This document shows positions 38,025-47,600 of a stretch of 64,000 bases of DNA, piece after piece. The number at the start of each line of letters is the position of its first letter. Position 1 is the first letter of the stretch. A program made the translations under genes and the position numbers. Origin of the DNA: Cyanobacteria bacterium SZAS LIN-3 (GTDB lineage: Bacteria; Cyanobacteriota; Vampirovibrionia; Obscuribacterales; Obscuribacteraceae). The stretch covers positions 32,519 through 96,518 of the forward strand of contig JAFEAV010000016.1 in NCBI GenBank assembly GCA_018266215.1, read 5' to 3'. The notes below the pieces were generated by a model, which saw nothing but the letters and a program-made list of their open reading frames with translations, did not search any database and was not told the origin of the DNA.

Positions 38025-38597
38025 ATGAACCTAGGTCAATTTGACGACAACGCTAAATCATATCTTGAGAAGATCCTCGCCATCCTCGATATTGAGGCCG
38101 TGGTAATTGAGGAAGGTATCGACGAAACAACCACTTGTTTCCGCATTGATTGCAAGCCCGATGACGCCAGAATGCTTATCGGCCGCAACGGTCAGACCCT
38201 TGAATCGCTGCAATTTATCGTGCGGCAGATGATCAAAAGCAATGCCATTGAGCAGGGGCATTTCATCGTCGACGTGCTCGACTACCGCGGTAGAAGAAGA
38301 CGCACTCTGGAAGAAAATGCCAAACGCGGTGCCGTAGCCGTTCTTAACGGAGAGCAGGAGCACTTCCCCTTGATGCCCATGTCGGCCTATGACCGTCGTC
38401 TGGTGCACAACTATTTGCAGGAAAATTTCCCCGAGCTTGAGTCAGGCAGTCAGGGCGAAGGCGAAGAACGCCACATCGTCATCAGCTTCAAAGGTCTGGA
38501 CGGAGAAGGCGGCGAGGCCGACGGCGAAGATGATGACTTCGTTTCCGATGATGAGGGCGCCGGCCGCGAGGCTGAGCTCAAAGGCTCCGAGAGCTAG
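38025..38597 (+). CDS. jag: KH-R3H RNA-binding protein Jag/KhpB
   Basis: Cytoplasmic RNA-binding protein of 190 residues. A Jag N-terminal segment is followed by a KH domain (MLIGRNGQTLESLQFIVRQM with the GRNG loop) and an R3H domain (FPLMPMSAYDRRLVHNYLQ), then a very acidic tail. In other bacteria KhpB works with KhpA on small RNAs and cell elongation. It follows yidC by 15 bp, as in many bacteria. Confidence 0.93.
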   Translation: MNLGQFDDNAKSYLEKILAILDIEAVVIEEGIDETTTCFRIDCKPDDARMLIGRNGQTLESLQFIVRQMIKSNAIEQGHFIVDVLDYRGRRRRTLEENAKRGAVAVLNGEQEHFPLMPMSAYDRRLVHNYLQENFPELESGSQGEGEERHIVISFKGLDGEGGEADGEDDDFVSDDEGAGREAELKGSES

Positions 38598-39422
38598 ATG
38601 ATGGCTGTTAACTGGAAACGCGTGGCGGCAATATCCTTGCCCCTGGTTTTGCTTGCTTCTGTGCAGCTGGTGGGTTGTTCACAGGTGTCGGCCAAGACTC
38701 TCACAGGCGGCGTCGAGCAATACGATGTGGCCAAGGGCTGGATACCGGAAGAGCGCCTCGGCCTCGATGACTGGAAGAAGCGTGTAGCACCCAAGCTGAA
38801 AGTCGGCCTGGCCTGGAGCGATAATTTGTTGCCCGCCTCCAGTGGGGACGCTATCTGGGTGAAAATACCAGACTGGCTGGCCGGAGAGTGGCATATCAAT
38901 ACGGCGCGCTTTATACGCGATGTCGGTCCGCCCAACTACGAAGAAGTAACCAATATCGAGGACGATGCCTTCGGCTATCAGCAGGACAAGAACGGCGGTT
39001 ACTGGCATATGCTGCGGGTCCCGGCTACCAATATGACTGAGACAGACAGTCATTACGCCAGATTTATTCATCACACGCAGAGCGGCAGCCAGCTCACACC
39101 CGCCCAATTTGTCATTGAGGGCGAGAATATGGAGCTGCGTGTTTCCAAGAAAACCGGCAAAATCGACAGTATACGCCGGCGCCATGATCGCTACTCCTGG
39201 CTTCTGGTTGGGAATTCAGTGCAGGCCGATGATCATGTCGAGTATCTGGATCAGGCGCATAAAATTCAAAAAGGAAGCGAAGGCACGGTCAAGGCCAGGC
39301 CCACAAAAGTGGCTCCCTATAAGCGGATAGACCGGACGCCGGATGGATTTGATGTGCGGCAGTCGTTTATCGATTACCTGACGCAGCACGGCTTGCAGGA
39401 ACTGGTCCCAACACAGCAGTGA
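38598..39422 (+). CDS. Predicted lipoprotein of unknown function
   Basis: Protein of 274 residues starting directly after the jag stop (ATG at 38598 or 38601). The N-terminus is a lipoprotein signal (ISLPLVLLASVQLVGC, Cys at about 27), so it should be anchored in a membrane. The mature part has Trp/Tyr-rich blocks (AIWVKIPDWLAGEWHINTAR, YWHML, RYSWLLVGNS) and probably forms a single beta-rich domain. The family is not recognised. It lies where other bacteria often have mnmE. Confidence 0.65.
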   Translation: MMAVNWKRVAAISLPLVLLASVQLVGCSQVSAKTLTGGVEQYDVAKGWIPEERLGLDDWKKRVAPKLKVGLAWSDNLLPASSGDAIWVKIPDWLAGEWHINTARFIRDVGPPNYEEVTNIEDDAFGYQQDKNGGYWHMLRVPATNMTETDSHYARFIHHTQSGSQLTPAQFVIEGENMELRVSKKTGKIDSIRRRHDRYSWLLVGNSVQADDHVEYLDQAHKIQKGSEGTVKARPTKVAPYKRIDRTPDGFDVRQSFIDYLTQHGLQELVPTQQ

Positions 39423-39428
39423 TTGTGA

Positions 39429-40661
39429 TCAGGCTCCGGTAGCCAGTTTGTGGCTGCTGCGCAAAAGTGTGAATTCTAGAATTGATCGATCCAGTTTCAG
39501 TTTGCCCTGATTGACTTGCTTTTGCAGGTTGTGTGCGGCGGTAACGACATCGCGTTCGTCGGGCAACGTTTTTATCAGCAGTAGCTGGAAGCGGCTGCTG
39601 TCCTGGACTGCCTGCTTGATTGCTTGCTTGAGCGATATGTTTGGAGTGCTTGTGATTTCTGAAAGTATTTTTGGTTTTTGCGAAACAGTCGTGATAACAG
39701 TCGAGAGTTTGTTTGGTGTCATGTACCCGGTCAGCCGCAGAAACTCATACAGAGTCAGGCTTTGCTCAAAGGCTGTCGGTCCGGGTGTGACGACGGCTTC
39801 TTGAATGGGATAGGTGCCGGTCGTTACCTGTGAGCGCAATCTCTCCACTACTTCCTGATAGGTGATGCGATTTTGCCGCGCTTCTTTCTGCATTGTAAGC
39901 GCCTGTTCAAGCACGTCTTCTTCGATCCAGCTATGTTCGGTCAGGACTTCGCCAATCATTTTGTTGTTGGCGGACGCGATATCGAGGGCGATATCAACTT
40001 CTTTTTCGCTTATCAGTCCGGCTGCTACAAGAAGCTCACCCAGCTTCATATTTTCCATGCCCTTGGTGGGCATTCTGTTTTTACCGCCGTTACCGTTGCT
40101 GTCCTCGCCCAGGTCAAGTCTTTGATTTGGTGTGAGCAAGAGTGTTTCGCGCAGCTGGCTGGCCCCTTCTTCCGGCGCCAGGTTGCCCAGACGTATCTGA
40201 TGCTGCAGTTTGAGAGCGGCGTCCAGACCAGGTTCGTTCATGCGGTCAAGCAATATCAGAACCCGACCGAGGGGCAAAAGTGATTGGTTTGAGACTTTGA
40301 GGAAGGTGTCGACATCGTCCTCTTCCAGTTGTCCGGCGGCCACCAGCAGCTCGCCCAGTCTGGCGCCTTTCGTGGCATAGGCATCGACCTCGATGGCTAC
40401 GAGCGCGTCGCTAAAATTCCAGCCGTTGCGCTTTACCAGGTCCATGGCTGTTTTCGCCTGCTCCAGCGAGAGCAGACCATCCTTCATCATCCACTGAGCT
40501 TCCAGGACGGCTTTGAGAGTGGGGTTTGAGATGCGCTCGAGCATGACCAGGACTTTGCCTACCGGCAGGCCGGTCTCCGTGGCTACGCCGAGAGCCTTCT
40601 CCACTTCGGGCTCATCGAGTAATCCAAAATGACCTAGTAGGTTTCCTAACCTGAGATCCAC
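39429..40661 (-). CDS. Protein with tandem MshEN/GspE-N-like repeats
   Basis: About 410 residues from a GTG at 40661 with AGGAG 5-6 nt upstream (a TTG at 40679 is less likely). It consists of repeats of the pattern RLGELLVAAGLISEKEVDIALDIA...IGEVLTEHSWI, seen at about 3-80, 100-165 and 210-270, the motif of the N-terminal nucleotide-sensing domain of type II secretion/pilus ATPases (MshEN, GspE-N). In MshEN this motif binds cyclic-di-GMP. No ATPase domain follows here. It may therefore be a free c-di-GMP or nucleotide sensor. The C-terminus is helical. Confidence 0.65.
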   Translation of the reverse strand: MDLRLGNLLGHFGLLDEPEVEKALGVATETGLPVGKVLVMLERISNPTLKAVLEAQWMMKDGLLSLEQAKTAMDLVKRNGWNFSDALVAIEVDAYATKGARLGELLVAAGQLEEDDVDTFLKVSNQSLLPLGRVLILLDRMNEPGLDAALKLQHQIRLGNLAPEEGASQLRETLLLTPNQRLDLGEDSNGNGGKNRMPTKGMENMKLGELLVAAGLISEKEVDIALDIASANNKMIGEVLTEHSWIEEDVLEQALTMQKEARQNRITYQEVVERLRSQVTTGTYPIQEAVVTPGPTAFEQSLTLYEFLRLTGYMTPNKLSTVITTVSQKPKILSEITSTPNISLKQAIKQAVQDSSRFQLLLIKTLPDERDVVTAAHNLQKQVNQGKLKLDRSILEFTLLRSSHKLATGA

Positions 40662-40792
40662 GATTGCTCCTGCTGACAATGATGATATCGCTCGGGCCCG
40701 GCTTTAAGCCGTGAGGCAGGGTCCAATATAGCGCGATACACAGCCGATTCGGTCACACCTAATATTTATTCCCTAAAATGGAAAAATATGAC

Positions 40793-41782
40793 CTATAACT
40801 TGATCGTTTCACACCAATCTAAACATGCGGCCCGGCCGACTCGTCCGGCAAAATAGTCTCTCAGTCCCAGCCACTCGGCATGAAGCTTGGCCCGGCCGGC
40901 CCGGCCTTTGAGCGGCAGCGAGACACAATGTCTTAAAAAATGAGCAAAAATGGCTACCAGAGCGACAAAACGGGATGCCGGCGGAGTATTTTGCATGAAG
41001 AAAAGCAGGCGATTGCGCGTGTGATAGTAGGCTCGCCAGAGGCTTAAGCCGCCCTGGGTGGAGGCGTTGCCCTCGTGGCGCACGATCGAGCCCGGCACCA
41101 GGAGGCAGGCATAGCCGGCCCGGGTCAGGCGCAGACAGAGGTCGACGTCCTCGAAGTAGAGGTAATAGCGTTCGTCGAAAAAGCCGACTTTGTCCAGGGC
41201 GGCGCTCCGCAGCAGCAGGTTGGAGCCCGAAAGCCACTCACAGCGGTGGAATGTGGAGACACCCTGGGCCTGCAAATTGGGCAGTTTTTGCAGATAAGTC
41301 TTGGCCTTGAGGAAATTGATGGCGCCGACGCCCACCTCGGCGCCGGCTTCCTGCGGCTCCGCGCCTTCCACTACCAGGGCCCCGAGTGCCCCGGCACCGG
41401 GATTAGCAATAGCTACTTCAATCAAGCTCATCAGGGTTTCGGGGCGCACGGTGGCGTCATTGTTAAGCAACCAGACAAATTCGGCGCCGCCTTTTATGGC
41501 GTGCTCAAGGCCCCGATTGGAGCCGCCGGCAAAGCCGTAATTCTGGTCCAGGGCCAGGATTTCGAAATTTTTCGTCGTGCCGAACTCTTCCTTAAGGATC
41601 TTATGGTCGCCGCCGTCCGAACCGTTGTCCACCAGGAGTACGTGCAGATTTGGGTATTGTATGGCTAAGACGGAGCGCAGGCACTCCCTGGTTTTATCCA
41701 GGCCACGCCAGTGCAGTATCTGGACGGTAACTAAAGGCATGTTGGCGGCGGCGCCGGAGGAAGAGGATTGCGGACTTTGCAC
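40793..41782 (-). CDS. Family 2 glycosyltransferase (rhamnosyltransferase-like)
   Basis: GT-A fold glycosyltransferase of 329 residues, cytoplasmic face of the membrane. VTVQILHWRGLDKTRECLRSVL, LLVDNGSDG (sugar-nucleotide site), NYGFAGGSNRGL, FVWLLNNDATV (the NND serving as the metal-binding motif) and YFEDVDLCLR are typical of the WcaA/rhamnosyltransferase group. It probably adds a sugar to a surface polysaccharide or lipid. It stands alone, without other polysaccharide genes. The GTG start at 41782 is not certain; ATG 41740 is possible. Confidence 0.88.
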   Translation of the reverse strand: MQSPQSSSSGAAANMPLVTVQILHWRGLDKTRECLRSVLAIQYPNLHVLLVDNGSDGGDHKILKEEFGTTKNFEILALDQNYGFAGGSNRGLEHAIKGGAEFVWLLNNDATVRPETLMSLIEVAIANPGAGALGALVVEGAEPQEAGAEVGVGAINFLKAKTYLQKLPNLQAQGVSTFHRCEWLSGSNLLLRSAALDKVGFFDERYYLYFEDVDLCLRLTRAGYACLLVPGSIVRHEGNASTQGGLSLWRAYYHTRNRLLFFMQNTPPASRFVALVAIFAHFLRHCVSLPLKGRAGRAKLHAEWLGLRDYFAGRVGRAACLDWCETIKL

Positions 41783-41903
41783 TTGTTATCTGCCTGATGT
41801 TGGAGCTTAGCGCCTAACATTGATAATATTAAGGTCATTGGGGTGAAACCCGTGCGATATTGGGATTACTATTTGTTGCCAAATTCTTTTAGCGAGGTCC
41901 TCG

Positions 41904-42359
41904 GTGGCTGAAGCAGACGTTCCAAAACCAGAGTCGACACCGGTAGACGGCGGAGCCGCCGCAGTACCGGAAGGCGGACAATTCCCCCGGCGTGCCGGTC
42001 TGGCCAATTTGTTTCTGGCTATTCGACACATTAATGACGCTTCGGTAGCTGAAAACGTCAAACAACGCTTTTCCGACTACGTCACTATCGTCCTCGTGAT
42101 CATGTGTATTTTGAGCCTGGTCATGGCTGTTTCGGTCAATGTCTCGCCTGTGCTCAAGCTTTTGCCTCTGCTCTTCACTGTTGGTTCGGTGGTTTTCTAT
42201 ATCATCAACCGCCTGGGCATCATGATTTCGCTCACCGCGCGTCAGGCGCTGATCGTCTGGCAAATTCTGGTGGCGGGTTTCTGGCTCGGTGTGACCAGCG
42301 CCATGCTGGTGATGCTGGCCTGCTTCTATTTCGTTTCGCAGGGGACTACAGGCCTTTAA
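41904..42359 (+). CDS. Small membrane protein upstream of a substrate-binding protein
   Basis: Protein of 151 residues starting at GTG 41904 with GAGG nearby. The first 55 residues are polar; then three hydrophobic segments (about 60-80 VTIVLVIMCILSLVMAVSV, 84-103 LLPLLFTVGSVVFYIINRLG, 113-142 LIVWQILVAGFWLGVTSAMLVMLACFYFV). Its stop and the ATG of the next gene share one base (TAATG), so translation of both is coupled. The family is not recognised. Confidence 0.65.
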   Translation: MAEADVPKPESTPVDGGAAAVPEGGQFPRRAGLANLFLAIRHINDASVAENVKQRFSDYVTIVLVIMCILSLVMAVSVNVSPVLKLLPLLFTVGSVVFYIINRLGIMISLTARQALIVWQILVAGFWLGVTSAMLVMLACFYFVSQGTTGL

Positions 42360-43984
42360 TGGGCCCAGGCAAGACTAACTTTCGGGGCCGCGCGGGCTCG
42401 CTGATTGCCCTTGCTTCAGTCCTGTCGCTCTGTCTTTTGAACTGGCCTCTGAGGCCTTTGCCTGCCGCTGCTCTGGATGCTGTGCCGGCGCACAGCCGGA
42501 TAGTCGTCGGCATGATGTTCGAACCGGTCTCATTCAATCCGTTGCGCGGCGTGGACTCGGGCTCTTACTATGCCTCTACGCTTGTCTATGAGGGGCTGGT
42601 CAAATACGATCAAGATCTGCAACTGGTGCCGGCCCTGGCCGAGTCATTTAAAATCAGTGCTGATGGGCTTTTGTATACATTCAAGATGCGGCCCAATTTG
42701 CGATTTTCTACAGGTGAACCAATCACCGCCGGTGATATCAAAGCGTCGCTTGGTCTGGCCGGCTCGCCCCTCTCTCCTTTTCGCAGCGATTATGCGGATA
42801 TTGATGCTGTCTCGATTTCCGGGGCGGCGCAGGACGTTGTAGAAATCAAATTAAAACGACGCTCTCAACCGTTTTTATCGCGTATGGCGGAGATGCGGAT
42901 TTTGCCGCAGAGCGTCATCGCTTTGCCGGACCACGGTAATAAGCTTCTGGCGCGCGCTCCGGTGGCTAGCGGACCGTATTGTTTGAAGCGCTGGGAGAGC
43001 GGCCTGGAGCTTGTTTTTGAGCGCAATCCTTACTACTGGGGTGCTCCCGCTAAGAGTGCTTCCATCGTCTGGCGCATCATCCCCGATCGCACTGTTGCCG
43101 CTGTTGCATTGGCTAAAGGAGAGATTGATTTAGCCCAGGTCGATGGACGTATGTGGGTCAATTATCTCAGTAAGAGTACGGTCGGCAATCGACTCGAGCT
43201 CAAGGAATTCAGCGGCAATCGCACTGTTTATCTGGGTTTCAACCTGCGGCATGCACCCGGTGACGATATTGTTGTGCGTCGCGCTATGGCCGCTGCTATC
43301 GATCGTTCCAATCTGGCCAGGGTCTTTTATGGTGGCTATGCTTATGTCGCTGAAACCGACACACCGCGCGCCAGTTGGGTCTATACACCGACTGTCGGCA
43401 CCGACTTCAGTCTGACTCAGAGTGCGGAGTTTTTGCAAAAAGCCGGCTATAAAAAAGTGGACGGCATCTGGACCCGCGATGGGAAACCGCTGGCAATGCG
43501 CATCTTGACCGTCAAGGATCTGGAAGATGTGGCCGATGTTGTGAGCGATGATCTGGTGCGCGCCGGAATAAAATCGGAGGTGGAGGTGATTGAATACTCC
43601 ACTTTACGCCGCGTCTATCTACAGAAAGGCAGATTTGATGCCGTTTTATGGAGTCGCAGTTGCGGACCGGATCCGGAGAGCACAATCGTCTGGAGCAGCA
43701 AAGGCACGCTCAATTTTTGTGGTTTCCAGAGTGAGGCCGTGGATAAGTTGTTGATTGGCGGCAGGCAGGCCAATTCGGCGGCCGAGCGTAAGGCCTGCTA
43801 CGGACAGCTGCAGAAAATCCTGGCGGCGCAGCAGCCCTGGGTCTTCCTGGTGCAGCCGGAGCTTCTGGTGGCGCACCGGGCGGGCATAAAAAATGTGCAA
43901 AAGGGCAGGCAGAAGCAAGTCGGCCTACCCTGGGATAATCCTTTGTTCAATGCTGCCGATATTTATCAGCAACAAAACCCTTAA
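42359..43984 (+). CDS. ABC transporter substrate-binding protein, family 5 (peptide type)
   Basis: Exported solute-binding protein of 541 residues for a peptide/nickel-type ABC importer. A signal peptide (LIALASVLSLCLLNWPL) is followed by the family pattern: FNPLRGVDSGSYYASTLVYEGLVKYD near 53-78, LAESFKISADGLLYTFKMRPNLRFSTGEPITAGDIKASL near 86-124, GPYCLKRWESGLELVFERNPYYW near 203-225. An open frame continues upstream to 42104 but only as a shadow of the previous gene, so the ATG at 42359 is used. No permease or ATPase gene lies nearby, so it may serve a transporter encoded elsewhere. Confidence 0.88.
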   Translation: MGPGKTNFRGRAGSLIALASVLSLCLLNWPLRPLPAAALDAVPAHSRIVVGMMFEPVSFNPLRGVDSGSYYASTLVYEGLVKYDQDLQLVPALAESFKISADGLLYTFKMRPNLRFSTGEPITAGDIKASLGLAGSPLSPFRSDYADIDAVSISGAAQDVVEIKLKRRSQPFLSRMAEMRILPQSVIALPDHGNKLLARAPVASGPYCLKRWESGLELVFERNPYYWGAPAKSASIVWRIIPDRTVAAVALAKGEIDLAQVDGRMWVNYLSKSTVGNRLELKEFSGNRTVYLGFNLRHAPGDDIVVRRAMAAAIDRSNLARVFYGGYAYVAETDTPRASWVYTPTVGTDFSLTQSAEFLQKAGYKKVDGIWTRDGKPLAMRILTVKDLEDVADVVSDDLVRAGIKSEVEVIEYSTLRRVYLQKGRFDAVLWSRSCGPDPESTIVWSSKGTLNFCGFQSEAVDKLLIGGRQANSAAERKACYGQLQKILAAQQPWVFLVQPELLVAHRAGIKNVQKGRQKQVGLPWDNPLFNAADIYQQQNP

Positions 43985-43995
43985 AAACCAAAGAT

Positions 43996-44017
43996 AGCCC
44001 CAGGTTACCCTGGAGCT
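43996..44017 (+). terminator. Hairpin between two gene ends
   Basis: CCAGG and CCTGG, extended by AGC/GCT, form a hairpin 12 bp after the substrate-binding protein stop. There is no T-run, so it may be a weak terminator or an RNA stabiliser. Confidence 0.4.
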
Positions 44018-44055
44018 AATCTAAAGGCTTGATACGGCAATATGCCAAGTCCAAT

Positions 44056-44268
44056 TTACTTGGTGCAGAGGCCTTTATCGCCGAGATGTTCTCTATACCA
44101 ACGAAGGGCTTTGGCCCAACGGTGGATAGCGTGACGTCTCGCACTCGGAAGTGAATAGGACGGGGGTTGAAGGTGGAAATATCTACCTTCGTCTCCACAT
44201 ACCTGCGCATTAGCCGCTGGCACCGAAATCGCTGCCATTGCTGCAAGAACTAGAAGTGCTGATCTCAT
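44056..44268 (-). CDS. Small exported protein
   Basis: About 70 residues from ATG 44268 with GGAGAG 7 nt upstream. A clear signal peptide (SALLVLAAMAAISVPAANA) gives a mature peptide of about 50 residues (QVCGDEGRYFHL...GDKGLCTK) that is basic with two Cys, one near each end, possibly joined by a disulfide. The family is not recognised. It stands alone on the minus strand. The good start site and signal peptide make a real gene more likely than its size alone suggests. Confidence 0.55.
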   Translation of the reverse strand: MRSALLVLAAMAAISVPAANAQVCGDEGRYFHLQPPSYSLPSARRHAIHRWAKALRWYREHLGDKGLCTK

Positions 44269-44667
44269 CGAACGTCTCTCCTTTTCTGACGTTGCGCCCC
44301 GCAACCTGGTAAAAAAATTATTGGAAGCGTTGGCGCACTTGGAACATCCTGACGAATGTCCAGAGTTGATTGTACTATTCCCAGCTCATCTGCAAATATG
44401 TCAAGCGAGTCAATGTAAACCGCTCAAAGCCCCCATGTGGCCGCACAGGGCCCTTTTGACGAATTTCATAATTAATCTTTGCGTTTGTTTATCAGCCCCT
44501 TACAACCTGAATGAGCTTCGCAATTAAAAGATATGACACGGTATATGGTGCATATTCCGCGTGCTTACGTGGAAATAGATCTACTATGAAAGTTATAAGC
44601 AAAAGGGCGTTAAGCGGCGCCCATTGCCTGTCACTGATACATTGTTAACTCCAAAGAAAGCACCCTG
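44269..44667. other. Gap upstream of the giant helicase gene
   Basis: No convincing gene. AT-rich in the middle (44465-44600), with ATATG and CATAT half-sites around 44532-44556 and a GGGCG/CGCCC hairpin at 44605-44622 just before the helicase gene. Promoters for both neighbours must lie here but none is clear. Confidence 0.4.
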
Positions 44668-47600
44668 GTGCAAAACACACAACGATCCTCACAAGTACCA
44701 AATAGAGTGCCGCCGCAACCGGAGGAATGCCGGGACGCGGTGCATTGGTTTGTAGATTCGGTCGGGCTCTATATGGGCTCGGTGCGGGGGCTCTTTCTTT
44801 CCGATTATTCCGAGGATCAAGAGGCCCTTATTGAAGCGGCCGTGATTAATTTCAAATCTCGGGGCGTGTCCACCATGGTCGTCTCCGGTGACATGCTCTA
44901 CAAGCAAGCCGAGTATTTGTTCCAGCACGCCGTCAGTCAGAGCCCCTTCGGCCGGCCGCTATTGAGCAAAATGGAGCTTGATATGCTCGACGCCGACGTT
45001 GTCATAGTCAAGGACATGGCTCCGCCGACAACGCCGCCGCAGCTCTGGTACGTCTATCACCACCTTTTATATCCGCGGGCTCTGGGGCAAAAGACTCTGC
45101 TCTTGTCGACTCCCCTCGGTTATGACGAATTTCTCGCCGCCGGGGCCCAGTGCGAGGACCTGGAGTATGCCGGGCGTCGAATAACCTGGGAAAAGGCCTG
45201 CTGGTTGCTCGACGGCATCATGATCGACCTGCATCATTTCCGCCAGTTGCGCTCGGAAAGCCTGCCGCCCATGCTCAAGGCCGAGTATTTCCTTTACAAA
45301 ACCTGCGTCAGCCGTGGCCTCAAGCCCACCCCGCAGTATGTAGTCGGCGACTACAGTGTTGATTTTGCCCTGGTTGAGCGAGGCAACAAACTGGCCATAG
45401 AATGCGACGTGCTGGCCAGTCTCGATCAGCCAAACAAGGGCAGTTTCGACGCCAAGCGTACCCTGGTGCTGCTGTCTGACGGCTGGAAACTGCTGCGCTT
45501 TACTACCATTGACCTGCTCTCCAATCTGGGCGAATGCGCCGATGCTGTGGACGAGACATGGGTTAAGGGCTACAAGAAATCACCGGCCGGGCGGCTGATT
45601 TCCGGCCAGAACTCCTCATCCATTTTGGAGTTGCCGGTAGAAGACGACGTGCAACGCCTTGCCATTATCAATGGTGCCGGACCCGTGGCCATTACCGGTG
45701 GTGCCGGAACCGGCAAGAGCACTTGTATCGTGCGTCGCGCCGCTTACCTGCTGGCCCAGGGCGTCAGCCCCGAAAAAATTCTTGTCGTATCGCACTCTAC
45801 CGACAGCGTCAGAGCGCTGCGCGAAGAAGTGGAAAAACTGGTCGATCGCCCAACCGTGCAGAAGATGCCCTTCTACAGCTGGAATGAGCTGGGCCTGAAG
45901 CTGCTCAAGGAAAATACCGGGGCAATCAAGCGCAAGCCGCCACTGAAGGTGGAGGCAAATCCTCAGCGTATCATTCAAAGACTTTTGACCAAGTATCGAA
46001 AAGACCTGGACCTGCTCACCCTGGAGCTGGCCGAGGAGCTTGAGGAATACACGATTGCTTCGCTCATTTCTCTTTATAAAGCCAATCTGGTCACGCCCAA
46101 GCATGTCAAAGACAAGGCCAAGAGCACGGTAGACGAGCTGGTGGCCAAGGTCTATCTGGGCTATGACGAACAATTGCAGAAGTCCAACAAGATCGATCGC
46201 GACGACATGGTATCGCTGGCGGCGCAGCTGCTCGCCGATCATCCTGATATCCGCGCGCGTTATCAGTATCAATACGACTTTGTTCTGGTTGACGAATTTC
46301 AAGATGCCACCGCCGCCGCCGACCTTCTGGCGCGCACTCTGGCCCTGCCTCAGGATAATCTCTACATTGCCGGCGATGAAGACGAATCAATTTTTGAAAG
46401 CAAGGGTGCTCTGCCCAAGATTCTTTCGGAAGTGTCGGTGCGTTTGCCCAATGGCCGCTGCTACGTGCTTGAGCGCAACTGGCGCAATCATCCGGATATC
46501 GTAAACGCTTCCATTAATCTGCTCCAGGGCCTGCACAAACGGCGTATCGCCAAGGAGATGGAGCCGGCCTGGGAAGTGCCGGATACGCAGGCGATTATAG
46601 GTCCCCATCTGGCCGAGTCCGAAAGCCAGGAAGCCGAATGGGTGGCCGGTGAGATTCAGACCCTGCTGGATGCCGGGCGCAATCCGCAGGACATTGCGAT
46701 TTTGTACCGTTACAACCGCTATGCCTCGATGGTGGAGGAGGCACTGTTTCGCAAAGGCATCAAGTGTCTGACCACTAATCCGGATTCGACCATGGTACCG
46801 GATGAGGTGGCGGATGTCATGGCTTTCCTGCGCCTGGTAATGGATCCCGACGGTCCCAAAGCGCGTGAATCTTTTGAGCGTGTTTGCCAGTTGCGCTCCA
46901 AAGAAGTTGATCCCAAGCTGTTTGGTACCATCGCCAGCTTCGCCGAAGCGAACAATCTTTCTTTTATCAAGGCCGTGGAAATTTACTCCGAGGCTGTGGC
47001 CGATCAGTCCTGCCAGGATGTGGGCCAGCTGGTGCTCATCATCCGCACCATGAATCATGAGAATCTGCCGCCGGCGGAGACTATTGCCCTGCTCAAGCGC
47101 ACCCAGCGCCTGAATGAATATTACAAATCGGTCAAGGTGCCGCCGGGCGTTAACTACGAGCCGATGCGCAAGCTCGGTCAGTTGGAAGAGGAAGCGCGCA
47201 AGTATAAGACGGTGGCTGAATTTGTCAAAAGCCAGCAGTCCAGCCAGAAAGGTGGACCGGATTCGCCGGATGCCGAGCCGCTTGTGTACATCCTCAGTCT
47301 GCATGAAGCTAAAGGCAAGGAATACCCGGTAGTCTTCCTTACCGGTATGGCCGAGGGGCTATTCCCCTCCGAGACGGCCAATGATCCGGAGGAGGAGCGC
47401 AGACTCTGCTATCTCGGTATCAGTCGGGCTAAGGAGTTGCTCTATCTCTCCTATCCCAGCCAGTTTAACGATGTTGCCCTGGCGCCCTCGCGTTATCTCG
47501 TCGATATGGGACTGGTGATGACTGAGCCGGTCATCACCCCTGAGATGCAGCAGGAAGCGCTGATCGTGGCGCAGCAAAAGGCGGCTCAGTTGAAGGCCCA

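Noticed and set aside
42104..42358. N-terminal extension of the substrate-binding protein
   Set aside because: It is an out-of-frame reading of the small membrane protein gene; the signal peptide starts at 42359.
44321..44527. A 68-residue plus-strand frame
   Set aside because: No start site, no recognisable motif and unusual composition.
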